Source: Clostridiales bacterium UBA1738 (GTDB lineage: Bacteria > Bacillota > Clostridia > UBA1381). From it: a stretch of DNA of 64,000 nucleotides. Where the stretch lies: the NCBI GenBank assembly GCA_002315735.1, contig DCIA01000005.1:114091-178090 (forward strand), in the 5' to 3' direction. Both the position numbers and the translations under genes were made by a program. The number at the start of each line of letters is the position of its first letter. The first letter of the stretch is position 1. This document shows positions 48,630 to 56,530 of this stretch, one piece after another. A model generated the notes under the pieces. The model saw nothing but the letters and a program-made list of their open reading frames with translations, was not told the DNA's origin and searched no databases.

Positions 48630-48650
48630 AAAAGGGGCTTTACGCCCCTA
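48630..48650 (-). terminator. Terminator after yabR
   Basis: AGGGGC-TTTAC-GCCCCT with a U-run on the minus strand (TTTTTG), ending the hup-to-yabR series. Confidence 0.8.
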
Positions 48651-48655
48651 AAATA

Positions 48656-49093
48656 TCAATATGTATTTCCGCCTCTATGATAGCCTCCCGAGCGTTTTGA
48701 TTCATTTGAGCGTTTTAGTGCAAGCATCTTCTCGTCTGAATCCTTTTTAAATTTGGAAAGTTTATCTTCAAAGGACAAATCAGAATCGGATTTAGCGCCC
48801 CAGTCAATATCTGCAGGTCTTATAGGCCCTGATGTTTTTTTAGGTGCTTTCTTTTCTTCCTTTTTCGCTTTCTTGATTGAAAGACTTATCTTTCCTTCTT
48901 TTTCCCCTGAAATAACCTTGACATTAACCGTATCTCCAACTTTTATGTAGTCATCAATATTTTCAATGTATTCGTTTGTAATCTCAGAAATATGTACCAA
49001 GCCCGATTTATTATCAGGTAAAGCTACAAATGCTCCAAAAGGCATCACACTTGACACCTTGCCTTCGACAATGCTTCCAATTTCAAGCGCCAT
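48656..49093 (-). CDS. yabR: S1 RNA-binding protein YabR
   Basis: A 145-aa protein. Start ATG 49093 after AGGGGGA. A single S1 domain spans 1-75 (IGSIVEGKVSSVMPFGAFVAL, KSGLVHISEI, VGDTVNVKVI). A charged linker (KKAKKEEKKAPKK) and a C-terminal region ending in GGYHRGGNTY follow. It is the last gene of the sporulation/division cluster. Confidence 0.9.
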   Translation of the reverse strand: MALEIGSIVEGKVSSVMPFGAFVALPDNKSGLVHISEITNEYIENIDDYIKVGDTVNVKVISGEKEGKISLSIKKAKKEEKKAPKKTSGPIRPADIDWGAKSDSDLSFEDKLSKFKKDSDEKMLALKRSNESKRSGGYHRGGNTY

Positions 49094-49115
49094 ATACCAA
49101 AAAATCCCCCTGTTA

Positions 49116-49412
49116 TTATTGTCCCGATATGTCAACAAAAACAATCTCGTCTGCCTTAATCATACCTAGTTTTTCTCTGGCAATTTTCTCGACGTATTCG
49201 TCAGTTCCTGTTTGTTTCATCGTATTATCTATATCTTCAATGTTTTTCTTTTCTGTTTCAATTTCAGCAGCAATTTTTTTTGCCTTTTCATTATTAGCAG
49301 AAATAATAGGTTGCACCATAATTCCCCTTGCAATCATACTAACTCCTGCAATCAAAGTAACTGCTATTATTATTTTTGTCAAATCAAGTTTAATGTTAGT
49401 TTTTTTCTTCAT
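49116..49412 (-). CDS. divIC: Septum formation initiator (DivIC/FtsB family)
   Basis: A 98-aa bitopic membrane protein. Short basic N-terminus, a membrane helix (IIIAVTLIAGVSMIARGIM), then a coiled coil rich in E, K and I, and the family signature YVEKIAREKLGMIKADEIVFVD. It works with DivIB/FtsL at the septum. Start 49412 lies inside the end of yabQ (17-base overlap). Confidence 0.9.
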   Translation of the reverse strand: MKKKTNIKLDLTKIIIAVTLIAGVSMIARGIMVQPIISANNEKAKKIAAEIETEKKNIEDIDNTMKQTGTDEYVEKIAREKLGMIKADEIVFVDISGQ

Positions 49413-49815
49413 TTTCTTCAAACTCTTTCTTAACAAATTCCCCTAATATATACACTCTAATTTTAACCAAAAAATCATAAGATGTCAAGAGAATTTTATA
49501 AATTCTGTTAAAAATTAAGGAAAATATTCTTATAACAAAAAAAAGAGTTTTTCTTACAAATTTATGAAACAAAAAAGCATATAAAATACTGCCTAAAACA
49601 AATCCTAAAACGGTATATATTCTAAACTCTCCAAAAAATAGTTTATCCCAAAAAATCCAAAATATTATGCCCTCACAAAACCAACTAAAAAAATCAAAAA
49701 AAGCGTATCTTTTTACATTTATTCCAAGAAGCAAATCGAAAATCAGCGAACAAACAAGTCCAATTAAGCAGGACAAAAGAAAATTTTGCAGTTCCACTGT
49801 TGTTGAAACAAACAT
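49396..49815 (-). CDS. yabQ: Sporulation membrane protein YabQ
   Basis: A 139-aa membrane protein with three or more helices (LSCLIGLVCSLIFDLLLG; GIIFWIFWDKLFF; YTVLGFVLGSILYAFLF). In Bacillus it is needed for spore cortex formation. The assignment rests mainly on its position between yabP and divIC, plus the membrane pattern. Start overlaps yabP (TAATG). Confidence 0.9.
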   Translation of the reverse strand: MFVSTTVELQNFLLSCLIGLVCSLIFDLLLGINVKRYAFFDFFSWFCEGIIFWIFWDKLFFGEFRIYTVLGFVLGSILYAFLFHKFVRKTLFFVIRIFSLIFNRIYKILLTSYDFLVKIRVYILGEFVKKEFEENEEKN

Positions 49816-50087
49816 TATCTAAACATATCCTTAAAAAAACTTCGTTTTTCTTTGATGTCTTCAAAGTTTATTCCATCAATTTTTCCACTTACAAAAATTT
49901 CGCCATTTTCCTTTGATAAATCTTCAAGTTTAAAATTGTCACCGCTGATTCTTAGTCCGCCTGTTACCGTCTTTAAAAGAACTTCGTTTTGTGTAAAACG
50001 CTCAACATTCATAACGCCGTCAACCGTAAAATCCGTTCTTGAATCAAGTTTTAATTTTTGTTCTTTTAAAATTTCTTTACTATCCAA
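49815..50087 (-). CDS. yabP: Sporulation protein YabP
   Basis: About 90 aa. Start TTG 50087, chosen for AGGGAG at good distance and lack of a nearby ATG; a longer reading from 50129 has no good site. The YabP pattern is visible: KLDSRTDFTVDGVMNVERFTQNEVLLKTVTGGLRISGDNF. It is a sporulation protein of the mother cell in Bacillus; molecular role unclear. Confidence 0.88.
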   Translation of the reverse strand: MDSKEILKEQKLKLDSRTDFTVDGVMNVERFTQNEVLLKTVTGGLRISGDNFKLEDLSKENGEIFVSGKIDGINFEDIKEKRSFFKDMFR

Positions 50088-50135
50088 AAATACCACTCCC
50101 TCATACAACAAAATATGAAAAAGTGGCACTATTTA

Positions 50136-50375
50136 TTACAACAGTTTGTACATAAGCGCAGCATCTTCTTTTAGAGCGTGTTCTTTAACCTCCAAAACTT
50201 CTGCCTTTATTATTTTTTCGCCCATTCTAATAGCGATAACATCACCAACCTTAACATCATATGATGCTTTTACAACTCGGCCGTTTACTTCAATTCTTTG
50301 TGCATCACAAGCCTCGTTTGCAATCGTTCTTCTTTTAATTAGTCGTGATACTTTAAGATATTTATCAAGTCTCAT
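50136..50375 (-). CDS. rqcP: RqcP/YabO, S4-domain ribosome quality-control factor
   Basis: A 79-aa S4-domain protein (MRLDKYLKVSRLIKRRTIANEACDAQRIEVNGRVVKASYDVKVGD). In Bacillus RqcP acts with RqcH to add alanine tails on stalled nascent chains. It opens the yab cluster and sits 60 bases after hup. Confidence 0.92.
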   Translation of the reverse strand: MRLDKYLKVSRLIKRRTIANEACDAQRIEVNGRVVKASYDVKVGDVIAIRMGEKIIKAEVLEVKEHALKEDAALMYKLL

Positions 50376-50390
50376 AAATCCTCCAAATGA

Positions 50391-50421
50391 AAAAAAGAAG
50401 CTTCTTACAAAAGAAGCTTCT
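50391..50421 (-). terminator. Terminator after hup
   Basis: Perfect 11-bp stem AGAAGCTTCTT / AAGAAGCTTCT with loop ACAA, then a U-run (TTTTTT) on the minus strand. It lies just upstream of the rqcP binding site, so it can lower read-through from the highly expressed hup gene. Confidence 0.85.
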
Positions 50422-50435
50422 AAAATATTTGTAAA

Positions 50436-50711
50436 TTACTTATTTACAATGTCCTTTAAAGCCTTACCAGCCTTAAATGCAGGAACCTTTGAAGCAGCAA
50501 TCTTGATTGCAGCGCCTGTTCTTGGGTTCTTACCTGTTCTTGCGCCTCTTTTTCTAACTTCGAATGTACCAAAGCCAACAAGTTGAACTTTGTCTCCACC
50601 CTTTAATGCATCAGTAACTGTTGCGATAACAGCGTTAATAGCCTTTTCTGCATCCTTCTTTGTTAAAGCTGCATTTTCTGCAACAGCAGCAACTAATTCT
50701 GTCTTGTTCAT
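50436..50711 (-). CDS. hup: Histone-like DNA-binding protein HU
   Basis: A 91-aa nucleoid protein that bends DNA. Starts [28 protein letters not shown], with the conserved [25 protein letters not shown] arm and ends [13 protein letters not shown]. Codon use and a strong promoter suggest high expression. Confidence 0.97.
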   Translation of the reverse strand: MNKTELVAAVAENAALTKKDAEKAINAVIATVTDALKGGDKVQLVGFGTFEVRKRGARTGKNPRTGAAIKIAASKVPAFKAGKALKDIVNK

Positions 50712-50761
50712 AATTTTATTCCTCCTAAAAGTTTGTAGGGAAATATCCCCCTATGGAAGTT

Positions 50762-50790
50762 ATTTTAGTATAAACATGATACATTGTCAA
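50762..50790 (-). promoter_or_regulatory. Promoter of hup
   Basis: Minus strand TTGACA (50785-50790), 17-bp spacer, TAAAAT (50762-50767), followed by a leader with a GGGGGATATTTCCC-like inverted repeat near 50738-50751 and a good binding site. Confidence 0.75.
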
Positions 50791-50890
50791 TAGGTTTCAG
50801 TAAAATTTTAGCATTTTTCTTGAATTTTTATATATTTTATTGGTTATTTTGACATATAAAACCCCAAAAAAAGCAGTTTTGTAATAAATG

Positions 50891-52228
50891 CTATATCTTT
50901 TTTTTCCTTGCAAGCGCTCTTCTTATAAGATAATCTCTGTTATTTAGTTTAGGATCAATCAAAACTTCATCGAGCAAAAACTTTAATGTGTCACCGATTT
51001 CCCTACCTGCTCTATAACCTAATTTAATTAAATCTCGTCCGTTAATTTGAAGTTGTGAAACAGTGTATGGCTGACCTTCTGCAATAATTTGTTGTGCCTT
51101 ATCTAACACCGCCCTTATTTTTGATAGTTTATCTTCAATATATTGCATATTTTTAGCAGAATTATCTGCTTCTTGAAGCGTAAGCAATTTAAAAAATAAG
51201 TTTTCTCCTGTTCTTGCAAGCATTTTTTTTACTGCCATCGGAGAAGAATCAATATGCACATCATGATTTTCTATTAACACCAAAATATCGTGCATCAAGT
51301 CCCTATCCATTCGAAGTTTGTGTAGTACATCATCGGCAATTTTCACACTTTCTTTATGATGCCCATAAAAATGATATATTCCGTTAGAATCCTTGCTTTT
51401 ACATCTTGGTTTCCCCACATCGTGCAAAAGTGCCGACCACCTTAAAGCCAAGTCTTTCGGCGTATTTTCAACTGCCTTTAATATATGTTCGCCAACATTG
51501 TATATGTGGTATCTATTATTCTGCTCCGTATTAAAACAATCACAAAATTCAGGAATAATGTATTTTATAAGCCCTGAATCATACAAAAGCCTTATTTTTT
51601 CAGGGTAGTCCGTTAAAAGAATTTTATTAAATTCTGCTAAAATTCTTTCGCTGCTGACATTTTTAATCAGCACCCCATACTTTTTTATAGCCGAAAAAGT
51701 ATCGTCATCAATTTCAAAATCAAGGCAAGCCGCAAATCTGATGCATCTTAACATTCTAAGAGCATCTTCTTTAAATCTTTTTTCACTCTCACCAACACAG
51801 CGAACTATTCTTTTTTCAATATCTCGCTCACCATCAAACAAGTCGACAAACCCGTCATTTAAGCTGTATGCCATAGCATTAATTGTAAAATCTCTACGCT
51901 TTAAATCTTCCTTAATGTCATCAACATACTCTACCAAATCAGGATGCCTCTTATCGGAATATCCTGTTTCTTTTCTAAAAGTGGTGACTTCAAAGCCCAT
52001 TTTGTTTTCTATTACAGTTATAGTTCCATGCTTAATACCTGTATCGACAGTGTGTGGGAATATGCTCTTTATATCTTTTGGTTCGGCATTTGTGGCAATA
52101 TCATAATCAGACGGAAGAATGCCCATAAAAGTATCTCTAACCGCTCCACCCACAATATAGGCAGAAAATCCCGCTTTTTCAATCTTTGTAAGCACATCTT
52201 TTGCTGTACTATTTAAAGCCATTTCCAT
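50891..52228 (-). CDS. cca: CCA tRNA nucleotidyltransferase with HD domain
   Basis: Adds or repairs the 3' CCA of tRNAs. About 445 aa from ATG 52228 after AAGGTGGTG. N-terminal nucleotidyltransferase head GGAVRDTFMGILPSDYDIATNA with DxD; RRDFTINAMAYSLNDGFVDLFDG; FKEDALRMLRCIRFA neck. An HD domain (LLHDVGKPRCK) is in the middle and a C-terminal RNA-binding part near the end. Class II bacterial form. It is divergent from the cysteine-rich gene. Confidence 0.94.
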   Translation of the reverse strand: MEMALNSTAKDVLTKIEKAGFSAYIVGGAVRDTFMGILPSDYDIATNAEPKDIKSIFPHTVDTGIKHGTITVIENKMGFEVTTFRKETGYSDKRHPDLVEYVDDIKEDLKRRDFTINAMAYSLNDGFVDLFDGERDIEKRIVRCVGESEKRFKEDALRMLRCIRFAACLDFEIDDDTFSAIKKYGVLIKNVSSERILAEFNKILLTDYPEKIRLLYDSGLIKYIIPEFCDCFNTEQNNRYHIYNVGEHILKAVENTPKDLALRWSALLHDVGKPRCKSKDSNGIYHFYGHHKESVKIADDVLHKLRMDRDLMHDILVLIENHDVHIDSSPMAVKKMLARTGENLFFKLLTLQEADNSAKNMQYIEDKLSKIRAVLDKAQQIIAEGQPYTVSQLQINGRDLIKLGYRAGREIGDTLKFLLDEVLIDPKLNNRDYLIRRALARKKKI

Positions 52229-52272
52229 CACTATCACCACCTTATCTGTATCATTATATCACATATATCAAA

Positions 52273-52288
52273 ATTACACAAGTGTAAT
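52273..52288. promoter_or_regulatory. Palindrome, possible operator
   Basis: ATTACAC-AA-GTGTAAT, a perfect seven-base inverted repeat with a two-base centre, in the gap between cca (minus) and the cysteine-rich gene (plus). Just after it the plus strand has AT-rich DNA with TATATT near 52315. It may bind a dimeric regulator; no known operator is recognised. Confidence 0.4.
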
Positions 52289-52361
52289 CACAAACTAACC
52301 TTTTTTGAATAGTATATATTATTAGCAGTCAATTCCGTTACATATCAAGGAGGTGAATTGT

Positions 52362-52574
52362 ATGTGTCGCAAATGGAATAGAAATTGCCATATATGCTGC
52401 TGCATAAATAATGCGGTAGATAGTTGGGAAGATAATTGCAATAACGGTTGTAACAACGGTTGTAACAATGGCTGTAACAACGGTTGCACAAATTCTGCAA
52501 ACTGCAACTGCCAATGTTGTTGCCGCAGAAAGTGTTGCTGCAATAACTGTACTTGTTGTAGAGGAAACTGCTAA
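52362..52574 (+). CDS. Cysteine-rich 70-residue protein with CNNG repeats
   Basis: Start ATG 52362 after an AAGGAGG site, one of the best in the window; a GTG at 52353 is possible but lies in the binding site. The product has 22 cysteines in 70 residues and many asparagines. The N-terminus holds CHICCCI, the centre has four tandem CNNG units (Cys26, 30, 34, 38 and closing Cys42), and the C-terminus has CNCQCCCRRKCCCNNCTCC. There is no signal peptide. Such composition could mean a metal-binding protein, a spore coat/exosporium cross-linked protein or a peptide precursor. The ORF is isolated: opposite to its neighbours, with its own leader and a terminator. Function unknown. Confidence 0.8.
   Translation: MCRKWNRNCHICCCINNAVDSWEDNCNNGCNNGCNNGCNNGCTNSANCNCQCCCRRKCCCNNCTCCRGNC
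52437..52484 (+). repeat. Four tandem 12-bp coding repeats (CNNG)
   Basis: Four 12-base copies of the type TGYAAYAAYGGY encode Cys-Asn-Asn-Gly four times. Third-base differences (AAC/AAT, GGT/GGC) indicate the repeats have diverged silently while the peptide was kept. Confidence 0.9.
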
Positions 52575-52614
52575 TAAAAATATTTTAATAAAATAACTGT
52601 AATCTGCCTCAAAA

Positions 52615-52645
52615 AAATGGTGTTATCAAACTGATAACACCATTT
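52615..52645. terminator. Bidirectional terminator between the Cys-rich gene and the ABC operon
   Basis: A 14-bp perfect stem (AAATGGTGTTATCA / TGATAACACCATTT) with loop AAC, flanked by A- and T-runs. Serves convergent transcription from the cysteine-rich gene and the ABC exporter. Confidence 0.85.
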
Positions 52646-52648
52646 TCA

Positions 52649-54550
52649 TTATTCAAGTTCAAATGCTCCTGTGTATAATTGATAGTATTTTCCCTTTTCT
52701 TCTAAAAGTTTCTCGTGAGTGCCACGCTCAATTATTCTTCCCTTTTCCAAAACCATAATAACATCAGAGTTTTTAACCGTTGACAATCTATGAGCAATAA
52801 CAAAAACTGTTCTTCCCTTCATCAGATTGTCCATACCCCTTTGCACTATTGCCTCGGTTCTTGTGTCAATACTGGATGTTGCTTCATCTAAAATCATAAC
52901 AGGTGGGTCAGCGACTGCAGCTCTTGCAATAGCAATCATCTGTCTTTGACCTTGTGATAAATTAGCACCGTTATTTGTTATTTCTGTTTCGTATCCTTTC
53001 GGAAGTCTTGATATAAAGTCATCTGCTCCGACAAGAGTTGCCGCCTTAATACACTCCTCATCGGTTGCATCAAGATTTCCGTAACGAATATTATCCATAA
53101 CTGTTCCTGTAAACAGATTAGTATCTTGAAGTACGATAGCAAGAGAACGTCTCAAATCCGACTTTTTAATCTTATTTATATTAATTCCGTCATATCTGAT
53201 TTTTCCATCTGCAATATCATAAAATCTATTGATAAGATTTGTAATTGTGGTTTTTCCTGCACCTGTTGCTCCGACAAATGCGACCTTTTGACCCGGATTT
53301 GCAAATACCGTAACATTATGCAAAATAGGGTGATTATCACGATATTCAAAATCGACATCATCAAGGGTAACATCACCTGCAAGTCTTGTATAAGTTATTG
53401 TTCCGTCGCCATGAGGGTGTTTCCAAGCCCAAACCCCTGTTCTTTTTTTGCTTTCTGTAATGTTACCTTCATCATCAATTTTTGCGTTTACAAGTGTTAC
53501 ATATCCATCATCAACCTCAGGTGCTTCGTCCATAATTTCAAAAATACGCTCTGCTCCTGCCATCGCCATAACAATTGCATTGATTTGTTGTGAACACTGA
53601 TTTACATTTCCTGTAAACTGCTTTGTCATATTAAGAAATGTTACAGCAGTAGCAATAGAAAATACAGGATTTAATGAAAGGCTTATGTTTCTTATTCCCG
53701 ATAGATAGAAAAGTCCTCCCGCAACAGCCATAATTACATACAAAACATTACCAATGTTCATAATTACAGGGCCTAATGAGTTTGCATAAGCATGGGCCTT
53801 ATAACCATCTTTATAAAGTACTTCGTTTACCTCGTCAAAGCCTTTTTGTATCTCATTTTCACGGCAAAAAACCTTTATGATTTTTTGTCCGTTCATCATT
53901 TCTTGAATATACCCTTCTGTTTCGCCCAGTGACTTTTGTTGACGAATAAAGTATTTTGCCGAGCCACCACCCATTTTTTTCGAAACATACATCATCGCAA
54001 TAACACCTAATACCAAAATAAGTGTCATCCAAATACTGTAATAAAGCATAACTCCGAACACACAAACAACAACCGAACCGGCACGAAGAAGTGACGGGAT
54101 TGCTTGTGAAACAAGTTGTCTTAAAGTGTCGATATCGTTTGTGTAAACACTCATAATATCGCCTGTCTTGTGCGTATCAAAAAATCTAATAGGCAAATTT
54201 TGCATACCGTCAAACAGTTTGCTGCGAAGTTTTGCCAAAAATCCTTGCGTAATGAACGCCATAAGCTGTGTGTATATATATACTGCTGCAAGGGACAATA
54301 CATAGATTACAACAAGCACAATAAGCCCCGGTACAAGTTCTTTTGTAGCCCCTGCCCAATCACTTGTAGGCTCCCATTTTTCAATAATTGTAATAACTTT
54401 TTGAATAAAAACATCAGGAACAGCAGCTGCTGCTGATGAAAACAAAATACAAAAAATAGTAACAGGAAGCATAACAGGATAACATTCAAACAAAAGTTTT
54501 ATTACCCTTTTCATTGTTTGAGGTTTGACCATTTTTTTAGGTTTATTCAT
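52649..54550 (-). CDS. Heterodimeric ABC exporter subunit (canonical NBD)
   Basis: A 633-aa half-transporter: six membrane helices in about 1-330, then the ATPase. Start ATG 54550 after GGAGG inside the end of the upstream ABC gene. Walker A VGATGAGKTT, Q-loop VLQDTNLFTGTVMDNI, signature NLSQGQRQMIAIARAA (LSQGQ rather than LSGGQ), Walker B VMILDEATSSID with the catalytic glutamate, and H-loop VIAHRLSTV. A membrane-loop insertion of about 60 residues (VNAKIDDEGNITESKKRTG) lies between the membrane part and ATPase. Substrate unknown; likely a multidrug or peptide exporter with its partner. Confidence 0.9.
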   Translation of the reverse strand: MNKPKKMVKPQTMKRVIKLLFECYPVMLPVTIFCILFSSAAAAVPDVFIQKVITIIEKWEPTSDWAGATKELVPGLIVLVVIYVLSLAAVYIYTQLMAFITQGFLAKLRSKLFDGMQNLPIRFFDTHKTGDIMSVYTNDIDTLRQLVSQAIPSLLRAGSVVVCVFGVMLYYSIWMTLILVLGVIAMMYVSKKMGGGSAKYFIRQQKSLGETEGYIQEMMNGQKIIKVFCRENEIQKGFDEVNEVLYKDGYKAHAYANSLGPVIMNIGNVLYVIMAVAGGLFYLSGIRNISLSLNPVFSIATAVTFLNMTKQFTGNVNQCSQQINAIVMAMAGAERIFEIMDEAPEVDDGYVTLVNAKIDDEGNITESKKRTGVWAWKHPHGDGTITYTRLAGDVTLDDVDFEYRDNHPILHNVTVFANPGQKVAFVGATGAGKTTITNLINRFYDIADGKIRYDGININKIKKSDLRRSLAIVLQDTNLFTGTVMDNIRYGNLDATDEECIKAATLVGADDFISRLPKGYETEITNNGANLSQGQRQMIAIARAAVADPPVMILDEATSSIDTRTEAIVQRGMDNLMKGRTVFVIAHRLSTVKNSDVIMVLEKGRIIERGTHEKLLEEKGKYYQLYTGAFELE

Positions 54551-56282
54551 TGTCCTTACCTCCGTTTGTTTGTTGTTCAAATATTTCACGATAGATTTCG
54601 CTTGATTTTAAAAGTTCATTATGAGTACCAATATTAGAAATACGACCTCCGTCTAAAACCACAATCACATCTGCATCTTGAACCGAAGAAATTCTTTGGG
54701 CAATAATAATCTTTGTGGTTTCAGGAATAAACTCTTTAAATCCTTTTCTGATACTTGCATCGGTTTTTGTGTCAACAGCACTTGTCGAATCGTCCAAAAT
54801 AAGAATTTTCGGTTTTTTAAGAAGTGCCCTTGCGATACAAAGTCTTTGCCTTTGACCGCCCGAAACATTAGTTCCGCCTTGTTCAATCTTGGTGTCATAT
54901 TTATCAGGGAATTGCTCAACAAATTCATCTGCACACGCAAGTTTACAAGCGTGTATTACTTCTTCATCCGTTGCATCATCATTTCCCCACTTTAAGTTTT
55001 CCTTTATTGTACCTGAGAATAAAAGATTCTTTTGAAGCACCATTGATACCGCATCACGAAGAGCCTCAATTTCATATTCTCTAACATCTTTTCCACCAAC
55101 TAAAACTTCGCCTTCTGTGACATCATAAAGTCTTGGTATAAGTTGAACCAATGTGGATTTACTAGAACCCGTACCTCCAATAATTCCAACAGTTTTTCCC
55201 GATTCTATTTTTAAATCAACATTCGATAAGGCAAGTTTTTGGGCATTTTTTGAATACTTAAAGCCTACATTTTTAAACTCAATAGAGCCGTCTTTAACTT
55301 CTTTTATAGGATTTTCCTTTTCTTTTAGTGTTGGTTCTTCATCTAAAACCTCGCAAATTCTTTTTGCAGATTCTGCCGACATTGTAAGCATTACATATAT
55401 AAAGGAAATCATCATAAGCGACATAAGAATTTGCACGCCATATGTGAGCATAGCAGAAATCTGTCCTATACCGACATTTCCCATATGATTAATAACAAGT
55501 TTTGAGCCTACAAACAAAATAAATATAGAGTTAAAGTTCATACAAAGCTGCATAAGTGGAGTGTTGAGTGCAACAATTCTTTCTGCTTTTGTAAAATCAA
55601 CACAAATATTTTCCGACGCTTTTTTGAACTTTTCCTTTTCGTATTCTTCACGAGAAAATCCTTTGACAACACGCATTGCACGTACATTTTCTTCTATTGA
55701 TTCGTTTAATTTATCATATTTTTTGAAAACTCTGCGAAATGCAGGCATTGCGTGTTTTGCTATCAATATAAGACCAACCGCCAAAACCGGTATTACAACA
55801 ACAAACGATGCCGACAAAGGTCCGCCCATAAAATATGCCATCACAACAGAAAAAATAAGCATAAGTGGGCTTCTTAATGCAATTCTGATTATCATCATAA
55901 ATGACATCTGCACATTTCCTACATCTGTCGTCATACGCGTAACAAGTGAGGAACTTGAAAACTTATCAATATTTTCAAAATTGAACTCCTGAATTTTTGC
56001 AAACAAATCATGACGCAAATTCTTCGCAAAACCGGACGATGCCTTAGAGCATGTCATAGCAGCGATTGAGCCACTACATAGTGAAAATACTGCAAGCAAA
56101 ATAAGCACAAGTCCTGTTTTTAAGACTACTGTTATCTGTGCTTCATCTCTGATTTGATTTACTAAATTTGCAGTAATAAATGGTATTAAAGTTTCAATTA
56201 TCGCTTCCAAAATAATAAAAAGAAAAGTATAATATGTGGGTTTTTTATACTCCCTTAGCGATTTTAAGAGTCTTTTTAGCAT
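54543..56282 (-). CDS. Heterodimeric ABC exporter subunit (degenerate NBD)
   Basis: A 579-aa half-transporter, first of the pair, start ATG 56282 after GGAGG. Six membrane helices in about 1-310. Walker A IGGTGSSKST, signature VSGGQRQRLCIARAL, and Walker B ILILDDSTSAVD, where Asp replaces the catalytic Glu seen in its partner. That marks the non-hydrolysing site of an asymmetric exporter. Overlaps its partner by eight bases. The OmpR/HK pair lies upstream on the same strand but is separated by an own promoter, so regulation by it is a possibility, not a fact. Confidence 0.9.
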   Translation of the reverse strand: MLKRLLKSLREYKKPTYYTFLFIILEAIIETLIPFITANLVNQIRDEAQITVVLKTGLVLILLAVFSLCSGSIAAMTCSKASSGFAKNLRHDLFAKIQEFNFENIDKFSSSSLVTRMTTDVGNVQMSFMMIIRIALRSPLMLIFSVVMAYFMGGPLSASFVVVIPVLAVGLILIAKHAMPAFRRVFKKYDKLNESIEENVRAMRVVKGFSREEYEKEKFKKASENICVDFTKAERIVALNTPLMQLCMNFNSIFILFVGSKLVINHMGNVGIGQISAMLTYGVQILMSLMMISFIYVMLTMSAESAKRICEVLDEEPTLKEKENPIKEVKDGSIEFKNVGFKYSKNAQKLALSNVDLKIESGKTVGIIGGTGSSKSTLVQLIPRLYDVTEGEVLVGGKDVREYEIEALRDAVSMVLQKNLLFSGTIKENLKWGNDDATDEEVIHACKLACADEFVEQFPDKYDTKIEQGGTNVSGGQRQRLCIARALLKKPKILILDDSTSAVDTKTDASIRKGFKEFIPETTKIIIAQRISSVQDADVIVVLDGGRISNIGTHNELLKSSEIYREIFEQQTNGGKDNE

Positions 56283-56320
56283 ATCTTTTTCCTCCATAAA
56301 ATGCATTCTAAAACATAAAT

Positions 56321-56344
56321 TAAGCCCTCAAATAAGAGGGCTTA
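56321..56344 (-). promoter_or_regulatory. Leader hairpin before the ABC exporter operon
   Basis: TAAGCCCTC-AAATAA-GAGGGCTTA, nine-base stem, in the roughly 95-base leader between the promoter and the first ABC ATG. On the minus strand a weak AATTTATGTTTT follows, so it may act as an attenuator or a stabilising hairpin. Confidence 0.5.
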
Positions 56345-56382
56345 TTCTAAACAAATTAACTTTTATTACATTTTCTTCCTAT

Positions 56383-56411
56383 ATTATACTATCTAATCAC
56401 TATCATGTCAA
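56383..56411 (-). promoter_or_regulatory. Perfect-consensus promoter of the ABC exporter operon
   Basis: Minus strand TTGACA (56406-56411), 17-bp spacer, TATAAT (56383-56388). Both hexamers match the sigma-A consensus exactly. Confidence 0.85.
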
Positions 56412-56530
56412 TATCTAAAAATCATAACAATACCCTCTTTACATTTAAGCCATTTTTTTATTATAATCTTAACTTATGCCTTGGAAAAAATATCACAGGC
56501 AAAAACCCAAGCAAAATTGCTAAGTAAAAA

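Noticed and set aside
52322..52543. Minus-strand frame opposite the cysteine-rich gene (Gln/Leu-rich)
   Set aside because: It is the shadow of the CNNG repeats in the other strand and has no binding site.
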